A stretch of 5,384 nucleotides of DNA from Fidelibacterota bacterium (GTDB taxonomy: Bacteria; Fidelibacterota; Marinisomatia; Marinisomatales; TCS55): contig PAIR01000027.1 of assembly GCA_002704905.1 (NCBI GenBank), positions 1-5,384 on the forward strand, given 5' to 3'. Below, piece after piece: positions 1-5,384 of this stretch (position 1 is the stretch's first letter; each line of letters opens with the position of its first letter). The translations under genes and the position numbers were made by a program. A model generated the notes under the pieces. The model worked only from the letters and a program-made list of their open reading frames with translations. It was not told where the DNA came from and searched no databases.

Positions 1-98
1 TAAAAATTATGATCAATCCACTTGTGCACTGGGTGTGGATTGGTGGGTATATACTTATTTTTGGTACACTAATTGCTCTTTGGCCTCGGAAAGAATGA
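1..98 (+). CDS. ccmF: Cytochrome c maturation protein CcmF, C-terminal end (partial)
   Basis: The frame starting at base 3 stays open from the window edge to TGA at 96-98 and gives 31 residues ending a gene that begins upstream. They contain [12 protein letters not shown] and then GTLIALWP, the usual last transmembrane helix of CcmF/NrfE-type heme lyases, followed by a short charged tail RKE. CcmF is a large inner-membrane protein that, with CcmH/CcmI, attaches heme delivered by CcmE to apocytochrome c. The stop overlaps the next gene's ATG (ATGA), and ccm genes follow directly, which supports the call. The heme-binding WWD domain and the rest of the protein lie outside the window, so only the C-terminus is assigned. 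Confidence 0.85.
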   Translation, partial: KIMINPLVHWVWIGGYILIFGTLIALWPRKE

Positions 99-376
99 TA
101 ATGGGCTTAATTCAAGATTACAGTCTAGTGCTTATATTTTTTATTTTACCCATTATTTTTGTGCTTCAACCACTCTTTCTAGCTAAAATGAGTGAGGGCA
201 AAGATGAGACTGATTTAGTTTCTTTAAAGCGAAAAAAGCGTCTCCTTTACCGCCAGATAAAAGAATTAGAAATGGAATTTGATATGGGTAATGTTAACGA
301 TAGTGATTACCAAAACTCGCGGAATGCATTGAAACAAGAAGTATCCTCAGTCATTGCCCAGATAAAATCCTTTTAA
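95..376 (+). CDS. Short CcmI-like membrane protein of the ccm operon
   Basis: A 93-residue protein whose start is placed at ATG 95, overlapping the ccmF stop as ATGA. The frame is open further upstream, but that would lie inside ccmF; ATG 101 is an alternative, better spaced from GGAAAGA (88-94). A hydrophobic helix spans residues 9-30. It is followed by a basic stretch (KRKKR, 45-49) and the segment [17 protein letters not shown] with [11 protein letters not shown] (about 51-79). This resembles the membrane-proximal part of CcmI, the apocytochrome-handling subunit of the heme ligation complex: a helix, then a short coiled coil with an E-x-E-F/Y-x-x-G-x-(6)-Y pattern. Full CcmI carries a further periplasmic TPR domain, which is absent here. 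Short stand-alone proteins of this kind occur next to ccmF in several non-proteobacterial lineages. The CcmI relationship rests on pattern and position, so a gene symbol is withheld. Confidence 0.7.
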   Translation: MIMGLIQDYSLVLIFFILPIIFVLQPLFLAKMSEGKDETDLVSLKRKKRLLYRQIKELEMEFDMGNVNDSDYQNSRNALKQEVSSVIAQIKSF

Positions 377-381
377 TTTTA

Positions 382-1017
382 ATGCTTTCCGTTTCTAGGC
401 TATCAAAGTCCTTTAATCTCCGTCCAGTTTTAAGAGAGGTAACTTTCGATGTAAAGTCTGGAGAGACAATCATTTTTATGGGCAAGAATGGAGCGGGGAA
501 AACAACTTTACTTCGCATTCTTGCGCGAATCATGACTTGTGATGGTGGTAAAATTTTATTTCAAAATAAAGACTTGTTGAAAGGATCACCGGACAAACGG
601 AAAAAAATATTATATCTGGGTCATGCTCCTGCAATGTATTCATCGCTTTCAGCTGTTGAAAATTTAAAGTTGGTAATGAATCTTCGTTCTACACCAATAT
701 CTGAAGTCACTATTAGGGATCAATTAGAAAAATTTAGTCTATTAGAGCAATCTGACGATATAATATCCATTTATTCTCAAGGGATGCTTCAACGTTTGAA
801 ATTGATTTGCGCAGAACTAGTTGATTGGGATTTGTTGTTAATTGATGAACCCTTTACTGGATTAGATGAATTAGGTGAAAAACAAATGAAAGATTCTTTA
901 AATCAATGGAAAATAAGTGGGAAAACGATGTGTGTGGTACTCCATAGCCGACAGAAGGCTGAAAAATATGCTAGTCGAATCCTTCATTTAGAAGATGGAG
1001 TAATTAAGGAATCCTGA
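382..1017 (+). CDS. ccmA: Heme exporter ATP-binding protein CcmA
   Basis: A 211-residue ABC ATPase, a normal length for CcmA. Walker A is GKNGAGKTT (residues 34-42), the signature region is YSQGMLQR (131-138), Walker B is LLLIDEP (151-157) with catalytic Glu156, and the switch histidine is His188 in VVLHS. The segment YLGHAPAMYSSLSAVENL (about 78-95) is typical of CcmA-type ATPases. CcmA pairs with CcmB; ATP hydrolysis is needed to release holo-CcmE from the CcmC-CcmD-CcmE complex, and is not now thought to pump heme itself. The start lies 5 bases after the preceding stop with no clear Shine-Dalgarno sequence, so translation may depend on coupling. The signature begins YSQG rather than LSxG, a mild variation. 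The stop overlaps ccmB by one base (TGATG). Confidence 0.93.
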   Translation: MLSVSRLSKSFNLRPVLREVTFDVKSGETIIFMGKNGAGKTTLLRILARIMTCDGGKILFQNKDLLKGSPDKRKKILYLGHAPAMYSSLSAVENLKLVMNLRSTPISEVTIRDQLEKFSLLEQSDDIISIYSQGMLQRLKLICAELVDWDLLLIDEPFTGLDELGEKQMKDSLNQWKISGKTMCVVLHSRQKAEKYASRILHLEDGVIKES

Positions 1018-1679
1018 TGTTTTTAACTTTACTTAAAAAAGAATTATTCATCGAATTTCGTTCACGAGAAGTGATTTTGTCTATGTTAATTTTTGGATTA
1101 TCTATTATCCTTGTTTTTGCATTTACTTCCAATGTATCCAAAGTGATCGTAACCAACTATGCTCCTGGTATGTTCTGGATAATGGTTTTACTTGTTACTG
1201 TTTTGGGTGTTCATCGTTCTTTTTCATATGAAAAAGAATTTGATGCGTTTTCTTTGCTGATTAGCTCTCCAATAGATAGAGGTTTAATATATTTGGCTAA
1301 ATGGATTAGCGGGTTTATTTTTCTGACTATAATGGAAGCAATTGTAATCATACCCTTTTTCAAATTCTTGTTAATCGAATACCCTTCAGATTTATTATTA
1401 TCTGTAGTTACAACCTTGCTAATTAATCTAGCTATAATGTCAGTAGCAAGCCTTGTATCAGGAATTGCAATGCGCGCTAATTTAAGTGAAGTATTAGTTC
1501 CTATTTTATTTTTCCCACTAGTATCTCCTGTAGTTATTGCTGCATCAAAAATATCAGCTGGTATTATGGCAGGAGATCCATACCAACTATGGCAAATATG
1601 GTTGTTAATCGTTATCTCAATAATTGTAATTTTCTCTCTCGTTGGATACACTTTATTCGACTTTATCACTGAAGAATAA
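1017..1679 (+). CDS. ccmB: Heme exporter membrane protein CcmB
   Basis: A 220-residue, very hydrophobic protein, the usual CcmB length. Six membrane segments can be drawn at about residues 19-37, 50-67, 92-113, 126-151, 157-178 and 191-213. Family hallmarks are the N-terminal amphipathic LLKKELFIEFRSRE, the second helix followed by HRSFSYEKEFDAF (66-78), and SPIDRGLIYLAKW (84-96); the last two form the cytoplasmic loop expected to contact CcmA. It is the membrane half of the CcmAB ABC module that acts in System I cytochrome c maturation. The start ATG shares a base with the ccmA stop. AAGGA at 1006-1010, six bases ahead, is a good ribosome binding site lying inside ccmA. The gene ends in TAATG, one base into ccmC. 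Confidence 0.92.
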   Translation: MFLTLLKKELFIEFRSREVILSMLIFGLSIILVFAFTSNVSKVIVTNYAPGMFWIMVLLVTVLGVHRSFSYEKEFDAFSLLISSPIDRGLIYLAKWISGFIFLTIMEAIVIIPFFKFLLIEYPSDLLLSVVTTLLINLAIMSVASLVSGIAMRANLSEVLVPILFFPLVSPVVIAASKISAGIMAGDPYQLWQIWLLIVISIIVIFSLVGYTLFDFITEE

Positions 1680-2350
1680 TGCAGTCATTTTTTAAACAAA
1701 AGATCAATATTATTTCGTTATTAACGGTTACGGTTTTTATGCTGTTCAATATCTGGAACATCATTTATAATACACCTATGGTGCCCGAGCAGCACTGGGC
1801 CCAAAAAATTTTTTACGTGCATGTACCATCAGCATGGATAGGGTTTTTATCTTATTTTGTTGTTATGATCTCAGGTATTATGTTTTTTGTTAAAGGTAAT
1901 GACTATTGGGATAGAGTCAGTCTAGCCGCTGCAGAGATTGGTACGATTTTTATTTCTCTTGTTTTAATTACTGGTCCAATTTGGGCAACACCTATCTGGG
2001 GTCAGCCCTGGATTTGGGAACCTCGGCTCACAACTACATTGATACTATTTCTTATATATGTTGGTTATTTTATGATGAGATCTTTTGGGGGTCATGTGGA
2101 AAGGGTAAAACGTTATGCCGCTGCTCTAGGTATTATTGCATTTGTGAATGTTCCTATTATTTTTGTATCTGTGCAATTTTGGGCACCAGAGATTCAATCC
2201 CATCCTCAAGTGGAGATAGCTAAACAACCGTCTGATATTTTGGGGCCGTTTTTAATATCCCTGGGTATATTTACCTTACTTTATACTTTAATGTTAAAAT
2301 ACAGAATTCATGTGATAAAGATCAAAAATAAGGTCGTAGCAAATGTATAA
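1679..2350 (+). CDS. ccmC: Heme-handling membrane protein CcmC
   Basis: A 223-residue protein of the heme-handling protein family with about six membrane helices (roughly 12-30, 52-72, 84-104, 118-135, 148-167 and 188-207). The two external heme ligand histidines are visible as His48 in FYVHVPSAW and His175 in QSHPQ. The tryptophan-rich heme-binding stretch lies between helices 3 and 4 as WGQPWIWEPRLT (107-118), followed by LILFLIYVG. CcmC presents heme to CcmE. Compared with the E. coli form WGTWWVWDARLT, the motif here carries Pro110, Glu114 and Pro115 in place of Trp, Asp and Ala. The ATG overlaps the ccmB stop, and only GAAGAA is seen as a weak ribosome site. The 3' end overlaps ccmD by eight bases. 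Confidence 0.92.
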   Translation: MQSFFKQKINIISLLTVTVFMLFNIWNIIYNTPMVPEQHWAQKIFYVHVPSAWIGFLSYFVVMISGIMFFVKGNDYWDRVSLAAAEIGTIFISLVLITGPIWATPIWGQPWIWEPRLTTTLILFLIYVGYFMMRSFGGHVERVKRYAAALGIIAFVNVPIIFVSVQFWAPEIQSHPQVEIAKQPSDILGPFLISLGIFTLLYTLMLKYRIHVIKIKNKVVANV

Positions 2351-2465
2351 TTTCTTCAGTTACTTTCTGGCCGTTTATTTTATCGTGTTTGGAACCATTA
2401 TTATTTGGTTTGTCATTCAATGTCGCTCAGAAAATCGTACTCTAAGTGAGCTAAAAGATAATTAA
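2343..2465 (+). CDS. ccmD: CcmD-like small membrane protein (40 aa)
   Basis: A 40-residue frame starts at ATG 2343, inside the last codons of ccmC, and ends at TAA 2463-2465. AAGG at 2330-2333, nine bases before the ATG, may serve as ribosome binding site. The protein has one hydrophobic helix (about residues 7-25: YFLAVYFIVFG then TIIIWFVI), then CRSENRTLSELK, a charged tail. A tyrosine-rich start, a single helix and a basic/acidic coiled tail are the CcmD pattern, as is the position directly after ccmC. CcmD is an accessory subunit that joins CcmA, CcmB and CcmC with holo-CcmE and helps release holo-CcmE. CcmD proteins are poorly conserved in sequence, so the call relies on size, topology and position. 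Coupled translation with ccmC is likely. Confidence 0.75.
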   Translation: MYNFFSYFLAVYFIVFGTIIIWFVIQCRSENRTLSELKDN

Positions 2466-2478
2466 CCTTGATAAGGAG
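2466..2478 (+). promoter_or_regulatory. Shine-Dalgarno site of the GAPDH-like gene within a small inverted repeat
   Basis: AAGGAG at 2473-2478 lies eight bases before ATG 2487 and is the strongest ribosome binding site in the window. It fixes the start of the GAPDH-like gene. CCTT (2466-2469) and AAGG (2473-2476) form a perfect 4-base inverted repeat around GAT, so the site could pair with the bases just after the ccmD stop. The stem is short and its regulatory meaning is uncertain. Confidence 0.6.
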
Positions 2479-2486
2479 TTGTTTTA

Positions 2487-3557
2487 ATGGAACGTAAAAT
2501 CGTCCATGTTATAGGCACTGGAACTATCGGTGAGCCATTAATCGGATTGCTGTGTGACTACAAAGATCAGTTGGGTATTGGAGAAGTCACATTTAATAAG
2601 AATTCTCCTTTAAGAAGTGATCGATCCAAAGTAATTGACCTGTTAAAACGAGGAGCACGTTTGGCCGTAAGTGCAGACCGCATTGATGGTTTCAAAGAAT
2701 TAGATATGGATCCCGATCTGGAAACTGAAGAAGCTATCAGCCGTGCTTCTGTGGTTATTGATTGTACACCCTCTGGTGTCGGCCATCAAAATAAAGAGCT
2801 TTATTATCAGAAATTTTCAGATAAAGTCAAAGGTTTTATGGCTCAAGGTAGTGAAGATGGGTTTGGAGTTAAATATGCACGGGGTATTAATGATGCTGTT
2901 TTAAAAGAAGACCAAAGTCAATTTATCCAGATTGTTTCCTGTAATACACATAATATTTCATGTATTACTAATACATTGGCCATTGATGGATATGGCCCGG
3001 ATAACTTGAAAGAAGGTCGTTATGTTTGTGTCCGTCGGGCCAATGATACAAGTCAAGAGGGAAGTTTTATCCCAGCACCTCTTGTAGGGGGACACGCGGA
3101 TGATAATTATGGCTCTCACCACGCTAAAGATGCATCTGAGCTCTTTTCTACTTTGGGGTATGACTTGAATTTGTTTTCATCAGCTATGAAAGTGAATAGT
3201 CAATATATGCATGTTCTTTGGTTTACTTTAAATGTTAAAGAGCCAACTAATCTTAATGAAGTGAAGGATAAATTAATTTCTAATAATCTTGTGGCTATGA
3301 CAACAAAAAATATGACAAGTACGGTATATTCATTTGGTCGAGACCATGGACATTTTGGTCGAATTCTAAACCAGACGGTTGTGGTTGAACAGTCACTTCA
3401 TGTAAGAAATGACCATGAGATCTACGGATTTTGTTTTACACCTCAAGATGGGAATTCTATCTTGAGTTCTATATCCGCAACAGAAAATTTTCTGTATCCA
3501 CATTCTTATGAGGATAAAATCCAATGTCTCAATGAACTATTCTTTGAGGAGATTTGA
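2487..3557 (+). CDS. Archaeal-type (type II) glyceraldehyde-3-phosphate dehydrogenase-like protein
   Basis: A 356-residue protein, slightly longer than the roughly 340-residue archaeal type II GAPDHs, which oxidise and phosphorylate glyceraldehyde 3-phosphate with NAD(P)+. It has an N-terminal Rossmann motif GTGTIG (10-15). CTPSGVGHQNKELY (93-106) corresponds to the archaeal DATPGGVGxKNKxLY. The catalytic cysteine is Cys152 in SCNT (151-154). VRRAND (182-187) matches the phosphate-binding RRAADP, SHHAKD (210-215) matches SHHGPD, MKVNSQYMHV (234-243) matches the MAVKVPTTLMHVH region, and GRILNQTVVVEQSL (291-304) matches GRPRNDIYEIAVWEESI. The order of motifs is that of the archaeal enzyme, not of classical GapA. 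Unusual are His155 after SCNT, where archaeal enzymes have Thr, and an insertion around 73-85. It sits 21 bases after ccmD and overlaps the next gene by 4 bases. The fold is well supported; the exact substrate is not proven. Confidence 0.8.
   Translation: MERKIVHVIGTGTIGEPLIGLLCDYKDQLGIGEVTFNKNSPLRSDRSKVIDLLKRGARLAVSADRIDGFKELDMDPDLETEEAISRASVVIDCTPSGVGHQNKELYYQKFSDKVKGFMAQGSEDGFGVKYARGINDAVLKEDQSQFIQIVSCNTHNISCITNTLAIDGYGPDNLKEGRYVCVRRANDTSQEGSFIPAPLVGGHADDNYGSHHAKDASELFSTLGYDLNLFSSAMKVNSQYMHVLWFTLNVKEPTNLNEVKDKLISNNLVAMTTKNMTSTVYSFGRDHGHFGRILNQTVVVEQSLHVRNDHEIYGFCFTPQDGNSILSSISATENFLYPHSYEDKIQCLNELFFEEI
3546..3551 (+). promoter_or_regulatory. Closely spaced Shine-Dalgarno site for the MBL-fold hydrolase
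   Basis: GAGGAG at 3546-3551 lies only two bases before the TTG at 3554, closer than usual. An in-frame TGA at 3545-3547 rules out any earlier start, and no ATG or GTG occurs before the conserved core, so TTG 3554 is the best choice. The site lies within the last codons of the upstream gene, suggesting translational coupling. Confidence 0.5.
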
Positions 3558-4204
3558 GTTTAAACGTTGAAACGGTCGTAACAGGCCCGTTTCAAGAAAA
3601 TAGTTATATCTTATGGTACTCAGGTTCATCTGATACAGTCCTTATAGATCCAGGTGATGATCCACAGTTAATTATACATGCCATTGAAGATCAAAACTTG
3701 GATCCGATTGGTATTATTAATACACATGCCCATCTAGATCATATTGGTGCAGTTTATCCCTTAAAAGAAAAATATCAAATTCCCTTTTATCTGCATGTAA
3801 ATGAAAAATTAATATTAGATATGTATGAACAAACGTGTGAAATGTTTGGTATTATACCAAAAGAAAAACCTAAAGTAGATAATTGGTTTGCAGATGAAGG
3901 AAAAATAACAATGGGTGAATTCCATTTTAATACTTTGAATACGCCGGGGCACACACCTGGTGGTACATGCCTAGAATTGGGGAATCACATTTTTGTAGGT
4001 GACACTCTCTTTAGAGGAAGTGTAGGCCGCACAGATCTCCCCGGTGGTGATTGGTCCACATTGGAATCTTCATTGGTTCATATAATTCAATCGTTCAATC
4101 ACAATAAAATTATCCATTCCGGGCATGGATCTGACACTACATTATTAATTGAATTAGAAGAAAACCCATTTTTGATTGAATTATGTGATAAGCAAAATTT
4201 ATAA
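3554..4204 (+). CDS. Metallo-beta-lactamase-fold hydrolase, YcbL/glyoxalase II-like
   Basis: A 216-residue protein covering a complete metallo-beta-lactamase fold. It opens with VTGPFQENSYILW (9-21) and has the metal motif THAHLDHIG (57-65; His58, His60, Asp62, His63). Further metal ligands are His133 in TPGHTPG, Asp150 in VGDTLF and His191 in HSGHG. The ends GRTDLPGGDW (158-167) and HGSDTTLLIELEENPFL (191-207) are characteristic of the YcbL/hydroxyacylglutathione hydrolase-like subgroup, whose tested members hydrolyse thioesters such as S-lactoylglutathione. It is shorter than true GloB, which has an extra helical glutathione-binding domain of about 80 residues, so the natural thiol may differ. 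The start is TTG, overlapping the previous stop as TTGA. Next to a GAPDH-like gene, a role in clearing methylglyoxal derived from triose phosphates is possible but inferred. All metal ligands are present. Confidence 0.87.
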   Translation: MSLNVETVVTGPFQENSYILWYSGSSDTVLIDPGDDPQLIIHAIEDQNLDPIGIINTHAHLDHIGAVYPLKEKYQIPFYLHVNEKLILDMYEQTCEMFGIIPKEKPKVDNWFADEGKITMGEFHFNTLNTPGHTPGGTCLELGNHIFVGDTLFRGSVGRTDLPGGDWSTLESSLVHIIQSFNHNKIIHSGHGSDTTLLIELEENPFLIELCDKQNL

Positions 4205-4249
4205 TTATGAAAGTTGTCACATTATTAAAGAAGTCCAATTCTAAACTTT

Positions 4250-4272
4250 ATGGTTTTGAAATCATTTTTTTT
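4250..4272 (+). terminator. Possible intrinsic terminator
   Basis: ATGGTT (4250-4255) and AATCAT (4260-4265) pair over six bases, including one G-T wobble, around a TTGA loop. The stem is followed by a run of eight T's (4265-4272). It lies 46 bases after the hydrolase stop and before the MTHFR gene, where a transcript end is expected. The stem is weak and AT-rich, so this could be chance in such a sequence. The rest of the gap (4273-4326) shows no convincing promoter or ribosome binding site. Confidence 0.35.
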
Positions 4273-4326
4273 AACTTTCAACTAAATAATTGGATAGTTT
4301 AATTTTCTCTCTATTCAAATTTTAAT

Positions 4327-5384
4327 ATGAAAATTTCAGAAAAATTAAAAGAATATAAAAATCAAGGTAAAACATTCTATAGCTTTGAATTTTTTCCACC
4401 CAAGTCTGATTTTGGTTTAGATAATCTCTATAGTCGAATTGATAGAATGGCATCCTTAAGACCGGCTTATATTGATATTACTTGGGGCGCAGGAGGATCA
4501 ACATCAGATAGAACCTTAAAAATGAGTAAAATAATTCAAAAATACTTTGGCTTAGATGTTATGATGCATCTCACTTGTACCAATATGCCAAAAGATTCAA
4601 TTAGACAGGTTCTTTTAAATGCTCAAAAAAATAATATTTCAAATATTTTAGCTCTCAGAGGAGACCCTCCTGAGGGTAGTACCATTTGGGAAAAGGATGA
4701 TCAGGGATTTAATTATGGTATTGATCTTGTCCGTTACATAAGGAAAGAGTTTGGTGACAACTTTTTTATAGGAGTCGGTGGTTATCCAGAAAGTCATCAA
4801 GAGCAAAATGACATAGATTTGGACATATCATTTTTAAAGAAAAAAGTTGATGCTGGTTCAGACATTATTATAACTCAGTTATTTTATGATGTAGATAATT
4901 TTTTGATTTTTAGAGATAAGTGTTCTGATGTCGGTATTGATATTCCAATCATTCCTGGAATTATGCCAATAAACAACTATGCAAGGTTTAATAAATTTAC
5001 TCAATTCTGTAAGGTTAGTATCCCTAAATCAGTTAAAAGTGCACTTGAACCAATAAAAAATGATGATTCAAGTGTGATTGATTATGGGATTGAACAGGCT
5101 TCTAATATGTGCCAGAAATTAATTGCTGAAGGTGTGCCTGGATTGCATTTTTATACACTAAACTTAGAACATTCTGTTACGGAAATATTATCGGCGCTCG
5201 GTTTGGTATCAACAAAGGGGCCTGATAAACCATTACCTTGGCGACAGTCAACAGTAGTAGAGAGGAAGTCAACTGAAGATGTTAGACCAATCTTTTGGAG
5301 TAATCGTCCCGTAAGTTATCTTACTAGAACTGAAACATGGGATGATTTTCCTAATGGTCGATGGGGCGATATAACTAGTCCTAC
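4327..5384 (+). CDS. 5,10-methylenetetrahydrofolate reductase, eukaryote-like two-domain type (partial, 3' end outside)
   Basis: An open frame from ATG 4327 runs to the window edge without a stop, giving 352 codons. It encodes the flavin-dependent reductase that makes 5-methyltetrahydrofolate for methionine synthesis. Catalytic motifs are SFEFFPPK (19-26; Glu21 matches E. coli Glu28), TWGAGGST (53-60), HLTCTNMP (81-88), ALRGDPP (109-115; Asp113), GGYPESH (151-157), ITQLFYD (182-188; Gln184), PGIMPI (210-215), ALEPIKNDD (239-247) and LHFYTLN (273-279). Bacterial MetF normally ends near residue 300. Here the frame continues with LPWRQS (303-308), EDVRPIFWSNRP (317-328) and WDDFPNGRWGD (338-348), which is the linker and start of the regulatory domain of plant, fungal and animal enzymes. 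No Shine-Dalgarno site is visible. Arginine is mostly AGA/AGG (11 of 16), unlike upstream genes. The gene may be transferred, or ancestral in this lineage. Confidence 0.93.
   Translation, partial: MKISEKLKEYKNQGKTFYSFEFFPPKSDFGLDNLYSRIDRMASLRPAYIDITWGAGGSTSDRTLKMSKIIQKYFGLDVMMHLTCTNMPKDSIRQVLLNAQKNNISNILALRGDPPEGSTIWEKDDQGFNYGIDLVRYIRKEFGDNFFIGVGGYPESHQEQNDIDLDISFLKKKVDAGSDIIITQLFYDVDNFLIFRDKCSDVGIDIPIIPGIMPINNYARFNKFTQFCKVSIPKSVKSALEPIKNDDSSVIDYGIEQASNMCQKLIAEGVPGLHFYTLNLEHSVTEILSALGLVSTKGPDKPLPWRQSTVVERKSTEDVRPIFWSNRPVSYLTRTETWDDFPNGRWGDITSP

Noticed and set aside
35..94. Upstream extension of the CcmI-like frame (20 residues)
   Set aside because: These codons lie within the conserved CcmF C-terminus read in another frame; the ATG at 95 overlapping the ccmF stop is the expected start.
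351..533. 60-codon frame on the minus strand
   Set aside because: It lies across the 3' end of the CcmI-like gene and the start of ccmA, including the Walker A codons, and its translation resembles no family.
1211..1669. 152-codon frame on the minus strand
   Set aside because: It is wholly antisense to ccmB, which has clear family features; the translation has no recognisable domain or ribosome site.
1981..2223. 80-codon + strand frame inside ccmC
   Set aside because: It is an out-of-frame reading of ccmC, rich in Cys and Ser as expected from shifted hydrophobic codons, with no domain.
4214..4243. TTGTCA (4214-4219) as a -35 box for the MTHFR gene
   Set aside because: No acceptable -10 hexamer occurs 16-18 bases downstream, and the possible terminator lies between it and the gene.
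4208..4294. Inverted repeats in the gap: TGAAAGTT (4208-4215) with AACTTTCA (4273-4280), and TCCAATT (4234-4240) with AATTGGA (4288-4294)
   Set aside because: The two pairings cross each other, their loops are about 50 bases, and such matches are frequent by chance in AT-rich DNA. They do not fit a known riboswitch, including S-adenosylmethionine types.

Overview
The window looks like a stretch of a compact, AT-rich bacterial chromosome. All genes are on the + strand, most overlap or nearly touch, and none shows an intron. Free-living AT-rich marine lineages look like this. The ccm gene order, the stand-alone short CcmI-like protein and the archaeal-type GAPDH would fit a member of the FCB group or a neighbouring phylum (Marinimicrobia/SAR406 is one guess). 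That placement is inference, because no rRNA or other decisive marker is present.

Region 1 (1-2465) is a cytochrome c maturation (System I, Ccm) operon. It holds the last 31 codons of ccmF, a 93-residue CcmI-like membrane protein, ccmA (ABC ATPase), ccmB and ccmC (membrane partners), and a 40-codon ccmD-like gene that is easy to miss. The junctions are ATGA, TGATG, TAATG and an 8-base overlap, with only a 5-base gap before ccmA, so the genes are probably translated from one message. CcmA and CcmB form the ABC module, which with CcmC and CcmD loads heme onto CcmE. CcmF and its partners then attach heme to apocytochrome c. ccmE, ccmG and ccmH are not in the window.

Region 2 (2466-4204) continues on the same strand with no visible terminator. 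It encodes a 356-residue protein of the archaeal (type II) glyceraldehyde-3-phosphate dehydrogenase family, then, with a 4-base overlap, a metallo-beta-lactamase-fold hydrolase of the YcbL/glyoxalase II-like group. A weak hairpin followed by eight T's (4250-4272) may end this transcription unit.

Region 3 (4327-5384) is an open reading frame cut by the window end. It encodes a 5,10-methylenetetrahydrofolate reductase. Its text and its linker after the TIM barrel resemble the two-domain enzymes of plants, fungi and animals rather than the short bacterial MetF. Its arginine codon use differs from the genes upstream.

The points most worth a second look are the eukaryote-like MTHFR, the archaeal-type GAPDH with altered residues beside its catalytic cysteine, and its placement between cytochrome c maturation genes and a glyoxalase II-like hydrolase. 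I see no mobile element, CRISPR array, tRNA or rRNA.
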